This document shows positions 1 through 12,090 of a stretch of 64,000 nucleotides of DNA, in pieces. The first letter of the stretch is position 1. Every line of letters begins with the position of its first letter. Below the pieces are notes generated by a model. It made no database searches. It saw nothing but the letters and a program-made list of their open reading frames with translations, and had not been told where the DNA came from. This DNA is from Lineus longissimus (taxonomy: Eukaryota > Nemertea > Pilidiophora > Heteronemertea > Lineidae): the NCBI RefSeq assembly GCF_910592395.1, contig NC_088308.1:21343501-21407500 (forward strand). The letters run 5' to 3'. A program made the position numbers and the translations under genes.

Positions 1-3000
1 AAGAGGGGAAAGCTTTCAGCCAGTCTCCATACGTTTGGTATTCAAGTTAAACAACAATATTCTTGTTCTTAAGTAACAAGACACAGCCGCTTATTTCGGA
101 CTGTGAAATTTATGTCATCATTTGATGAACACGTCTCTACTGTCAAAATGCGAGCAGTTTGGCAGAGGATCGATGCCATGTCAATTTTCAAGGTGTTATG
201 TCATTTCGAAAACAGTTGGGCGCTGCTATCAAAATGGCATTGATGCTACGATTGAGCCTCTTTCGTGTCCGGCTCTGTAGTATGTACATTATTACTGCAG
301 CCATATCAAATCTGTATCATCTCTATAAGTCATCACCAATATCAACTGTATTCCCTTGAGCACCGTCAGGTCGGGCTTCCCTGAGCAGCAGTCACGCTAC
401 ATATATCATTCCGTCACTCTGGTATGATCATATTAATCATGTCATTACTAGCGGTAGTATCTAGTGTAATCCATACTTGGTACATGTAGTATGAAACAAC
501 TAACGGGCCGTTTGGACGTCAATTGGTACCCATGGTCTTATCAGACAAGGTGTAATAACGCTGGTCACTGGTCATTTTGGTGTTTGACTGGAGCAATAAA
601 TAAGTCATTTTCGTCGGTTTCTGTGTGTGCGTGTGTCGTGTATAACGTGTTGTGGTACATGACTACTCCATTTGGTATATGTATCTCAACCAGGTTTTCT
701 TACCAGTACGTTAATGGTAATCTTGGCTCTCTTGTCCCAGCAATGCGATACTAACACGATAGGAAGGAGAATACGGGAATGCACAATCACTCTCGTCTGG
801 GGACACTTATGAAACCTTTCCTTGCCACCGATCACGTATGATGAGATACGGGTTTGACAATTATTCTCGCCGGATTGTGCTAATATACCACCTTCTTGAC
901 GAAGGAGCTCATTACTGTCAGCGTATTATACTGAACTCTATCGCTAAGGCGCCACCAGACCTTCAACGCTTGTTTAAGATCTTAGTAATAATCACCATGG
1001 GATTTGCTTGATTTTCTTCTCAAGTATAGGGCAGCCGACTGCGAAACTCTAATTGAAATTGAAATCTTAGGTGGATATTTTTTTTTAATGTTTTCATACG
1101 GGTATAATCAGAAGTTGTTAAATCTTACCGTCATTTTGTACGAACTCATGCTCATGTTGATATTCATAGCCAGACTGTTATTCCCGAAGATTGCATTTTA
1201 GCGGCTTAGTGCAATGTTCAGTGTTAATCACCCTTGATAATTATACTTCGACGGCGACAGGGTAAAATGCGAATAAGATAATTTAAGGAAATTTCACGAC
1301 ATTCACTGACATATGGTTGTCGTGGCAAAGTTTAGGATAATGCCATGTTGAGCCTTTAGAACCCCCGTGTATGCTAGGCCAGACACCACTGAATGTATCC
1401 TCATGTTGCCAATAACAGCTCCCTTTGCCTGTTTCTTCGTAGGGAAACCAAACAATAGCTAAAGATTATCCAGATATTGTTGCAAAGGCTGAGACAAAAC
1501 CGATAGAGTAACATTATCGGCAAAAACAAAGATTTCTCGTGGGGTTTGAGTTTTGGAAGATATCTACATTAGTCGAATCCGCCAATTGAGGAGAAGGATA
1601 CGTCTGTTACCCAATTGAAAAATTCTTCCAATACTTGGGATGATAGTTATAAAGCATCCGGAAAATCTTTATCCTCGGGCGAATCCAATGATGAAATACT
1701 CCACAGGCCACAATAATCGATTTCTGTCATGTCCATAAAAACTAGTGCGAGTTCATCCGAGAGCCAAGTTGTAGGGGGTTTTTTTGAGTCCGACTCAGGA
1801 TGCAATTTGATGGAGTTATGGGTATTCATTCGATCTCGCCTGCTTCAGTTGAAATTGAATGGAAAACGAGGACGGATGGGCATGAATCTTCAAATTGATG
1901 CTTTAAAAGCAATCGAAAGACAAGGACCGTCTAGTTGGCCGATGTATGATAGCGTGAACTTGCGTCATTAAACTTGAGGTCCCTGAACCAGTCTCAGACA
2001 GCAACAAAACGATGTTTTTTCTGCCTGCGACAGACTCATAAACACAAAGGATATGAAGCTACAAATATCATTAACTGTTTTATTATTAAACCGAGAACAG
2101 TAACAAAAGTGTTTTCCAAGTGAATTCAAAGAGTATTCATTTAGTGGTCATTCCAACAGTATTCATTTAGTGGTCATCTTAGAAGGAAAGGGACAATTAC
2201 AGTGATCTATTGTTTTAAATTGTACTGAACATACTCCTGTTGTCAAACATACATTTTTTTTCTTGCATGTTTTATAAGCAATAACTTACATGAGACAACG
2301 CATGGATATGCATGGAGGAAGTTCTTAACATATTTCGTTGCTGTCAAAACCTTTCTCGATGACTGCACCACCATGCTTGAGCAGAAGTCTGTTGATTATA
2401 ATTCGAGCACTGCCTTGAGAGCCGTGTCACAGTTAAAATGGGCACCTCATTCACGCAGTGGGTGCGATCGATAGATGTATATCCGTCATAACATTGGCGA
2501 GCGCGACTGCGAGACAGAGAGGGCTCAGAGAGGATCTTTCGAAATGTGATACTCATCGCCATGTTATAGGAATTGTTCTACTAAGAAGCGTCCTTTTCTC
2601 TTTTTTGCCAACGATTTTCGATTGCGAAACAAACAAATTACGGCGATTGTTATGTAATTTGTCTGCCTTTGAACTTTGGCGATATTAGGTAGACATCATT
2701 TTGCTCAGATCTGTCAGATAAGCATACAATTACATGCACGATCTAATTGTTACAATGGGCCATCTTAATTGAACAGACGATTTCATTTAAATATTTCTCA
2801 CCCCACTCAACTGGTGTTCCTACTCTTCTAGACTAGTACAAGTATGTCTCAAAGGTTGAACTTCTTTCGTCAGAACTTGCACGTTTTCACTTGGGTTACA
2901 TAAAAATGAGTTGAAAAACGTTTAAAACTGAGATAATGTAAGTCAATGTAAGATTTTTGTCTGAAATCTCCCTGTGATTCTTACTTCGTGTGCCGACATG

Positions 3001-4386
3001 CAATAAACGGCAACCGCACTGTGCGCCGCTCATTACGATCATTAACGGCGATACCAAATTCTGGCCCACGCACCCTTACAGTAATCTACATTGATCGATG
3101 CTGGCAAATGGTCCACGGTCGCCTAGACCATGTATTCCCACACCGCATATCGGGATTCGGCTCACAGTAGCTGTCAGCTTACAACATTATTCCAAACAAT
3201 CGCGCCATTCATGGGTAAACCGTCTATAGTGCTGAAGGAAATGTACTTGAATGATATATGCCTCTCAGACCAGAGGTCCGGGCAGTGGCAGTAGCAACGA
3301 AGAAAGTCGGGCCAAATGTCGTTTTTACTTACACGTAATAAGAAAATTATCACTTTCATGAGGAAAGCCGTCGTCACAACAACACTAAGAGCAGCACCAT
3401 GTTAACGGAACTACCACTGGGATAATGATTATATAACTTGCGTCATGTTTTATATTCTAAGCCATCCAGACCATTATGAGTTAGAGACTTTTCTACCCAA
3501 TCATATGTTAGGGATATCACAAGAGACGACAAGACACTGTATTGGGGAGAAAGTAGTCAGCGATTGCTCCAAATGTAATATCACTAAGAAATGCCACAGC
3601 GGCATTCGGACTATACATGTATAGTGCATGTGAAAGTGTTTCTTCAGTGTTGAGTAACAATAATGCTGATATGGTTCAGTCTAAAAGCGAGTTCGCTATG
3701 TAAATAAGTTTCGTAGGCGACTACTTCTTTAATTGAGCAGAATCCAACTCTTTGTGCATGTGTAGCACCAGTTGCAAGAGATTATCCTGCCGAACAAATG
3801 AATTTTACTACCGTCGACATCTGATGACATTACTCATGGGAGATCAGGAAACGAGTAGTACCCATATCGGATCTATTAAACGTGGAATTTTTATTTGCCT
3901 CACTAAAGTAAACTCACCATTAGGCTAGGATTCGATACATATCGATAGAGCATGTTTAATTAATGAATTAATGAATAATCTGCATGTACTATAATAGCAT
4001 TCAACCCTCAGCAGTAATCAAAATACCCTAAATCATAAAAAAATGATTCCTTGCCTTACTTTCTTATCTTTTTTTAAGACAGAACTGGACTGAGACAGCA
4101 TTACAAGATAGGCTTGGCACGAAACATAGGATCAAATATACATAAATATGAAATTCTGAGTACCCCGAACACAGTGAGCAGTTAAATGTTAAACGGGTTT
4201 TTTTTGCAAATTAAGTTATAAAAAAGCGATTTACTGAAGGCTTAAGGTGAGTGCGATGACGAGAACCAAATTATCAACTTTACCGTCGCGGAGGTGGCGC
4301 AATAGTGATGTAATAATTATTATTGCCGAAGCACTTTGTGTCATCCATCATACTTGCGCATGATCTTGAGACGACGAGAGAGCGCT
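1..4386. other. Intergenic DNA, no gene recognised
   Basis: AT-rich, stop-dense in all frames; the longest open stretches are under 90 codons and resemble nothing I know. A 20-bp direct repeat sits at 2132-2151 and 2158-2177 (period 26). Copies of the palindrome TACATGTA occur at 481 and 3614. This region lies downstream of the minus-strand exon at 4410-4734, so it may hold an intron or later exons of that gene, but I could not identify any. Confidence 0.6.
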
Positions 4387-4409
4387 TCAACTACAGACAC
4401 AAAACCTAC

Positions 4410-4734
4410 CTGACGAGTTATCCTTTGGCTTATTAGGAAGCACCATCAATTTGAGGAGCTCATCTGGAATTTCACTAATTGGGATGATATCCGCCTTAAC
4501 CTTTTTACACCTCCCATCCTGTTGTAACCTCTGACAAACTTCCAATTGAAGATTGTTCAAAGTGAACCAATGACCGTCCTTTTCAACCACCTGCACCTTA
4601 GGTATGTCACCGTTGACCAGAACCTTTTTAGATATCTCCCTGACGTCGTAATCCTTATTACCCGCCGTCATGTTGTTCACCTCAGAGGTGATATAGTATA
4701 TACATGACGGCTCAAGATATTTTTGGGTGCACAT
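4410..4734 (-). CDS. ParB/sulfiredoxin-like fold protein, exon (partial gene)
   Basis: One open exon on the minus strand. The first in-frame ATG is at 4734 (peptide starts MCTQKYLEP); an in-frame TAG lies upstream at 4857-4855. Reading on, the peptide contains YDVREISKKVL, then IPKVQVVEKDGHWFTLNN, then LEVCQRLQQDGRC and IPISEIPDELLKLM. The pattern of a basic 'VREI' segment followed by P-x-V-x-VVE-x-DG-x-WF-x-LNN-x-x-L is typical of the ParB/sulfiredoxin-like fold found in uncharacterised eukaryotic proteins; this is recognition by eye, not a search. The exon ends at a consensus donor (CAG followed by GTAGGT) after codon phase 1; if unspliced, the frame stops 21 nt later at 4387. Residues before the ATG (4735-4810) include FRFSFFRRRRP, which looks protein-like, so an upstream splice acceptor is possible. 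No partner exon was found. Function unknown. Confidence 0.5.
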
Positions 4735-5190
4735 GGGCCGGCGGCGACGGAAGAAGCTGAATCTGAACGCCGTGCCGTCGCCGTAAACAGCACCACGTTG
4801 AGAAAGAATAAACCTGTTATCCAGGTTGCACAAGGACTCCTCGGGAGTCCGTCGCTACGCGTGTCCTAACGTCCTCGGTCGCTCTAAATCCATTGTGACA
4901 TGCGCTGCGAAACGGTACGTTTATAGATATCGAAACTCCCTCCACTCTCACATGTGCCGCGAGTCACGGTCTATCCATACATCACAGTGCCGTTATGGCC
5001 AATACAAAAGCTATCCATATCGGATGTAGCGCCGCGCTTACTTCCAGTCATCGTTGGGGGCTAGTCTTCGACGTCATGGACACAGCTGACTGTCTAAGCT
5101 CTCATGGCTGTAGCAACGATGACGGATCGCTGAAGGATTGCTGGCGGATTTGCTTCCATACAACACAGGAGTCGCATTTGATCTGAAATG
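4735..5190 (-). promoter_or_regulatory. CpG-rich stretch, possible promoter / 5' region of the ParB-like gene
   Basis: CpG dinucleotides are much denser here than in the AT-rich flanks, immediately upstream of the minus-strand exon. This fits a 5' UTR or promoter for that gene, or an additional coding portion. No clear TATA box is seen. Inferred from composition and position only. Confidence 0.3.
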
Positions 5191-5954
5191 GACTTAAGTG
5201 GCGCATGAAGGGCCGATTACTAAGCTAAGTTGTGTTATGTTTATCGTTTACGAAGAACATCAAGACGGAAATTGCGATGTAAATGCCAAGGTTATATGTT
5301 TAGCTCAGCAGAGAGAGTTTGGTATTGATTTCGGGTGTGGAGAACAAATATGATGAAGACTTGGAGATTAACACGTGGCTGTAAATAGTATTCATCGACA
5401 ATCCATTAATTAAGATATACATGTAGTTGAAATGCTGTCTATCCGATTATTGTGTTGGGTTTACGGTTATAAATGTGGGTGATGTCTGTATATGGGTGTG
5501 GTTGTACCGGCATTCTTATGCGTTTCCTGGTTCACAATTAGCAGTAATGGATAAGCTCGCTTGATCTATATTTGCCGTTAGTCGGCAAACAGGTTTATCA
5601 ATAGCATGTTGCTATTTCTCATTTGTTAAATTTGGTTTTTGGACTCGCAAAAAAATTACTGATCGGGTATGCACATCAGTAACTTTCCTTAGACGATTTG
5701 AAACAGACCACAAATTAATGAGTATTGATTATAGATAAATTGACATCAGCGAACTATAAGGTCGTTGCACTGTAAGGTACAAGCGTTTATCAATCGCACA
5801 TTGACCCAATAACGCCTCGAAACTACATTAATGATCCGAACCACCTGTTGCGTTAATGACTTTTGATATACATAACTGTATTGCCTTTCACCAATTTTTC
5901 GAATACTTCATTAAGTAACAGTATTTGGATCGATAACGGTAAAGGCCAGCCTAA

Positions 5955-6219
5955 ACTATAGGTTGCATTCAGACTGGTTTATTGTGTTGGTTAAGGAAAG
6001 TCATAGGTTTGTGCTCTTGCAAAATTCTGTGAGGCTATACAATGTAAGACTTGGTCGCATCAGCTAATCTATACAATGCGAGACTCGGTCGCATCAGTGA
6101 ATCGATACAATATAAGATAAGGTCGTATACATGTCAACCATAAACTGAATCAGTGTTAACATTTCCCGTTTCCGAAAAACCTGAGAACCTGTAAGACTAT
6201 AGGTTGCATGACGACTGGT
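5955..6219 (+). repeat. Nested repeat: 34-bp tandem array between two direct repeats
   Basis: A 24-bp direct repeat (ACTATAGGTTGCAT, three variable bases, GACTGGT) occurs at 5955-5978 and 6196-6219. Between the copies is a tandem array of about 2.75 units of 34 bp (6037-6130), each beginning ATACAAT and containing GGTCG. Direct-repeat flanks around a tandem array may mark a degenerate mobile element or replication slippage; no coding capacity is present. Confidence 0.6.
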
Positions 6220-7925
6220 CTCTTTAAACTAAATGCCCCCAAAAAACTGCTGTGAAGGTTCCGTCTCGGGTTCCCTGCAGTGATTCGTTTATCGGCGGGG
6301 CGCCATGGAGATCTGCATCTAGTTTGCAGTTTGAGGTAAATGTCTTACCCGGTTGTAAACATTCGTCCAATTGGCCATAAATTTTACTTTCATTGCCATT
6401 TCAGTTCTCGTCTACGGACGTCTTAGATGGGGTCATTGATTAAGCGGGAACGTACAAGGAATACATAAGAGGTATAATAAGACAATAATTGCCTTCTCGG
6501 GCTGCCACGTCGCCGCTCAGGTTGCATATAGAAGAAGATAGCGGCAATGAATTCAGACAGATCGATTCATTATTGTAAATGGTCCATGAGTCTGGTGGGA
6601 ATCAACCAATGGATAGTTATCAACAAGTACTTGAGGTTGGCGTACGTGTAATTTGTACACTAGCCATTCTTTTTAGCAGTTTCAGGAATATAGAGGAGAA
6701 ATCAAACCATTTAATGAGCTCTTTGATTCTCTCGTTTCATGATTGTTCTTGACGGGGTAGCACGTAAGGTTTGAAACACCATTCTGCCTTCCCCTCGGTC
6801 TAGGTGGATTTCAATTTCGAATTTTCCGTATCGTTTTGTATTTTCACTGATGGTTTGGAATTCTAACCCATGCCTAAAATATCCTTTGGGAATAAGGTAT
6901 CTGATTTTTGTCTGACTTTCCACGTTAAGTCATTTGGCAAGATTAAACCTGCCAAAAGTGTTTACTCCCGCCAGCAATGGTAAGGACGCATAATTACGCA
7001 GGTTGCTAAGGTAACTGACCACAGAGCAGAAACTCCTTTGCAATTATCTTCATGACTGTGATTAATTGGATACAAAAAATCTAAACGTGCAGATTATCTA
7101 CAGAATCTTATTCCATTCTGAATATCATTTCCGGCCAATCAAATAATACAACGAAAGGTATGTACAGTAAGTTAAATAGACATCATGTTGGCCTGATTAT
7201 CAGGTTTTCGGAAAGCGTCTTGTGAACTCACTTCGTTAAATTTGGTCGTTAACCTGCCAATTGCTAACGACACGTGCCCGGAATTGATGACACTGATACT
7301 TATACCTTTTGAGCTCAGCTGGTAGACTTTTTATTCTTCAGGTAACGACTCAAGTCCTTTAAATAACCATCAAGACGATACTTCACAGCCAGGAGGCCGG
7401 CAGGAGGAGCGTATTTGTATAGCCTAATGGTGATGGATGCGACTGAGGTGTATTTTATTAGACTTTCGCAGCAGTCGGGCGGACAAAAGCCATGAGTCTT
7501 GGCTCACCATGCGTCGTTGTGACGCGATATGCATATATTTTATTCGGACCGGTGCTAGAACATTTTGCAAAGTTTAAAACAGTTCATGCTTCGTCTCCAC
7601 GTTGGGTGTGAATAATAAGTGTGACGACATAGAATGAATTCTACTTCCACCAGAAATGTATTGTGGTTGACCTATACAGGGTGTCCTAAGAAGGCTCACT
7701 TTAGTTTGGTATATGTTTTTTTTCTCACATTGTTTGCCATAATGGAAAAACGTTTGACCTTTTTGGCATTGTTTACTGTTTAAGGACAGATTTTTGCAAA
7801 GAAGGTTCTGGCCCAAAGTGGGAATTCAGTAAAGAGTGGGTGCTGATGAGTATTCACAAGAGTGAAACAGCGATTAAGAAATACACACAAATATCGTCCT
7901 TCTCGCCAACGAAAAGATTTTGCTG

Positions 7926-7951
7926 CCCCCCCCCCCCCCCCACACACACAC
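7926..7951 (+). repeat. Poly-C run followed by CA microsatellite
   Basis: About 16 consecutive C residues followed by five CA units. The long homopolymer is likely to be length-variable and error-prone in sequencing; the minus-strand open frames that cross it (poly-Gly) are artefacts of the repeat. Confidence 0.9.
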
Positions 7952-10900
7952 GTTTCGTACCACTTCTGGTCCATGATAATTGCAAATAAGCGAAGTGTTG
8001 ATTGAGAATTTTTGTCAATTCTTCGAAAGTCTGAACTCCGACTTCTAAAGCAAATTTTAGTATACCTTTCGAGTAGTGAAATTGCATGCTTATTTGACTA
8101 AGACTCATAGTGCTTGGGAACATATGTAAATTGTATCATACGCGGCGGTCAATGACACCAGACAGAATCCATCGATGGTCTAATCATCTCCATATTAGCA
8201 GGTAATTGACACGCTGATAGTTTGCACGCTCGGTTAACGAAGACGCCAACACTGTGAAAGTGAGCCAAATTATTGCCTTCGAGAGTTAAGTGGGAAATTA
8301 GGAGATGCTGGTGGGTGTGACACGGACGTCAGAGAGCACATCTGCTCCTCACGGGGTCTTTGGTATCACAAAAATGTGGGGGAAGACGCCCGTGTCCTTT
8401 AGCTGGAATAATTGAATTAATGCCCTAGAGAGATTGACAAAGTACATACTTGATATATATAATTCGAGTCATTCAGTTCTCACGATTTTCTCTCTCCAAT
8501 GAGACTTTGACAGGCAACAAGTTTAGCAACAATATCAGTCTATAACTGCAATATAAAGTATCCCGTGAGCAGATATTTTTAGAAGTGCTTTAGAGAAAGA
8601 TACATTCTAATAAAGTCAAGTTAGGAAAACCCAGAACATCACGCTAGTTTGAAAGCGTTTCTTACATTGTCTCCCTCTTTACAAGGAAATGCAACCAACT
8701 ACGAATTTCCATCAGAATCATTCTGCCGAACAAGAAGAAGGAATAGTAGAGCATCCGTGGCAAAAGAAAGATGGCGATACTTGAAGGCTGGTAGGTAAAT
8801 GTATCATGCCGCTTGTACCGCCTTGGAGGAGGATTACTCCTAGGAGAATGACCCATCCAAGTGCAGAGCGAACGCTGAAGAAGAAGAAGAAGCTTGTTAA
8901 CAAGACCACAAGTTCGTTCTGATCGTAGGTAGTAACAGGGCGTTGGGTTAGCGTTCATTCATTTGAAGACCAAAAATTAAGGGAAAACACGATGTATTTA
9001 TGTCCCTGTATTTTGTTTGACTTTCACTGTAAGTGTTAGAATCTTCCATAAGGAGGAATAAACAGATATAAATATATATACTCCATCTTCAATATGAAAG
9101 ATCTTCAAAAAGGACACGAATTTCTTCCATTCCTTGATAAATTGCCAAATGATATTCGATTCAAAAGATGGTAAAATTGATCAATAAGCTTCCTAAAACA
9201 TACATGTCAATTAAACTGATCGATATCTTGGTCGTTGTCTGCCATAATATGTGAGAGAACTTCAGCCTCTTTCCTCCGCTAAGGATGCATCGTATAGAAA
9301 GATGGCGATGGTGCTGCCGTAATGGAACCCAACCGGGTGATGAGATTTGAACGATGAGCGATTACTCGGAATAGATATTCGTGTCCGCAAGAAGAAGTTT
9401 CTTGGGAAGATTTGCTGGGCACAACATGCTGAAAACTCCGGACCATGATTGTTTTATTTTGTCAGTGCGCCAACAAAGTCATGCTTCATTATTTCCATTA
9501 TTTTGTTTGAGTAAATAAACGCTCAGCATCTTTTTGATAAAATGCGGAATGACATCTTGTCGGGCATACTGATACTTTATAAAGAGACCCTTGTGAGCAG
9601 CGTAAAAACATTATGAAGTCAATTTTACATCAAACGCCACCGGGAAGCGAGATATTCTGTTGAAATAAGACCCCAATGACTTTACCGACGTGATATTAAA
9701 TTTCTCCCTTGATTATCGTCTAAACCCGCGTGAACTGCGGATGTGATTTTCTGCGGTGATAAAACGTACAATGGGTAATCAACGCACGGCGGTCCGAATA
9801 TTATGAGGATTTTATACAGAATATCAATCAAAAAGAACAGGGGATTTTTGATTAGAAAGAAGGTGCGTGACTTTCGCGAATGGAAAAAGCTACAACCAAC
9901 GTTTGGCTGTCGGAAATATTCTCTAAGAGGCTTGTTTGGCTAAAATGGCCCAACATGTCTGAGTATCTGACTACAATCCGTCGCTCATTTTGTCGCAAAT
10001 TAAATACATCGGCGGCAGAAGCACCTCCACTACATTCTACGTTGATATTTGGTATTTGGCATTTGAGGAAATATAACATCTTGATTTTTCGAGATGCAAG
10101 GAAAGCCGCCTAAATGTTGCAACTTCATAGCTATTACCCCATCGGTACATCTAGTTGCGGATTTGTTTAGAAAGTTAACACCCGCGTTATAAATTTGCCT
10201 GCCCAATTAATGCTTGAGAAATAGGAGGATAGAATTGGCGAGGTATAATGATCTATCTCTTTCATAGATTGATGGCGATCTTAGAACGGTTACAGAATGG
10301 TCACCATCCTCAGAACTGATATTTAAACATCATCTCGATCACTACGGATTCTGTAGTTCTAAAAAGCAGTTATTTTGATGCTCTTCACTCCAACATACAA
10401 ACTCAGAATAAGTTAAAGGTGTTTCGACATACCTCAATGAAATGAAACATGGAACCTTACGCATGGTCTATCTTGATGAGTTGTACTTCTAATCGTCGAT
10501 AAATTAACACATAGATGAAAATTTTAGTTACAGAATTAGGTCTACAGCCATGATATCTTATTTTTATTGATAACAGCTCGAAATTGCATGCAAAATACCC
10601 ATGATTAGGGATGCATGTTTTCCTATGGAACACGGAAATTCGTTCTGACAACCTATGCACGCACTTTTCCGGTAGGTTAATGCATGCTGTTCTAGACGCA
10701 TTGTTTCTTATCATTGTTGTAATTTGCGTAGGGAGTTCGATTCTCTTGCAATTGAAATGACACAGCCCTCCATATATATATATATAGTTTAGATGAACAG
10801 ATCGCCTTGTCATTTCCTGCTTGAGCAACACAGGTAGAGGTTCTCATAGTAGTATTTTTATCATTCAGTGTATTATCGTACTGCATGATGTACAAGAAAG

Positions 10901-11862
10901 CTCATACTTGGATGAATCATACCCATTCAACGCCTCAACAGGTTTTTAGTGTTACCCTGCCCTAAGATCAAAACGCATCTTCTATTTTCTTCTGTGATTG
11001 TAGTGTCTCTCTTTATTGATCCGTCCAATGAATCCAAACAATATTACCAATGATAAGTTATGTATTGGTGATTAAACGACTGCCGGTACGCCTTGCCGAA
11101 GTATAGTCAACAACCTCATGGCTTATCTACCCCTGCCAATGCTAACTTTTTGTCGAAAGGTGTGACTGATACGGTTGATTCGTGTTACTAGGTGTTCAAA
11201 GAAAAGAAATACATTGCTTCTGGTTACACCTTATCGTGTTCGTAGTAATGTTAACAAACCTTTAAACAGTTTTTTTATGGTTTTTTTCTGTCATATTATT
11301 TGATCCATGTTCTCGTCGAAGACAACACTTCGTTATCGTACTGACTTTCAGAGTGACTCAGTACGTAACTCGGTTCTTTTCCATCTCACCTTTGTTGCTA
11401 TTACAATCATGTACATGGTAAGCCTGGATATACCTTTTATGCATGACGTATGAGTTAAACCTAGGGTGGAGTAGACTTTACCTTTGGGAAGGAATACGCT
11501 GCATGTTCTATCACATTATTGACCAATTTTCATGAATTCGGTTGCTGGCGGAGAAAGTTTTTTACCTCTCTACAAGATCTACCTATTCAGCATCTTGTTT
11601 GTGTAAACACTAATTTCCTTTGTTATTATTTGATAAGTACCTTGTTGGATTCCGCTATTATTGGAAGGAAACCTTTGCGAGCAAAAGGAAGTGTACGCTA
11701 CTGTTTTCAAGGAAAGACACAAAGTTTATGGCGCTACGTTTCTGCTTAAGAATTTCCTGATATCTAGATGCGTAGTAAAAGTATTTAAACTCTGTGTCGA
11801 CGCTATTTAGCCGGTTGAGTAGTGTATGTTGCACATATCCCTAATATGTAAAGTCAAGGACT

Positions 11863-12090
11863 TAGTGAGCCCCCCTTTAGGTCGGGGGAGCTCCCCCGAA
11901 CCCCCCTACGAGCATATGTTAAGTGCAAGCTCTAACAACTACAGCTGTTACAATGGGGGGGACACCCCCCAAACCCCCCTCCGTCGACATAGGTTTTTAC
12001 CAGTGCGTTGGGGGGAAGCTCCCCCCAAACCCCCCGGTGGACAGTCAACTAGCCCTTCTGTGTCATACTGCTGGAGGGGGGGGTGCGATG
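11863..12090 (+). repeat. Cluster of three GC-rich hairpins with C-tracts
   Basis: Three related blocks lie at 11884-11906, 11955-11980 and 12010-12037. Each has a run of 5-7 G, a 3-5 base loop (AGCT-like or ACA), a run of 5-6 C, a short A-rich spacer, then another run of 5-6 C. Each G-run can pair with the following C-run, and the C-tracts make the minus strand G-quadruplex-prone. An AGCCCCCC tract at about 11868 and a G8 run at about 12074 flank them. The open frames through it (Pro-Pro-Lys-Pro-Pro-like) are by-products of the C-tracts. Confidence 0.8.

Larger units (their letters stand above)
5191..11862. other. Intergenic DNA with short repeats, no gene recognised
   Basis: No open frame here resembles a known protein. 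Contents worth noting are the repeat cluster at 5955-6219, the C-run/CA microsatellite near 7926, a (GAA)n run near 8878 and an AT dinucleotide run near 10772. The longest open frame (124 codons, minus, 10457-10831) crosses the AT repeat and has no recognisable domain. Confidence 0.6.

Noticed and set aside
2344-2562. Minus-strand string resembling an ankyrin repeat (LLLKHGGAVIE-like)
   Set aside because: The similar part lies in a different frame from the rest and is interrupted by stops; a single short match is not enough to call an ankyrin pseudogene.
7780-8123. Minus-strand open frames through the poly-C run
   Set aside because: The poly-Gly segment is created by the C-run; no domain, splice context or start supports a gene.
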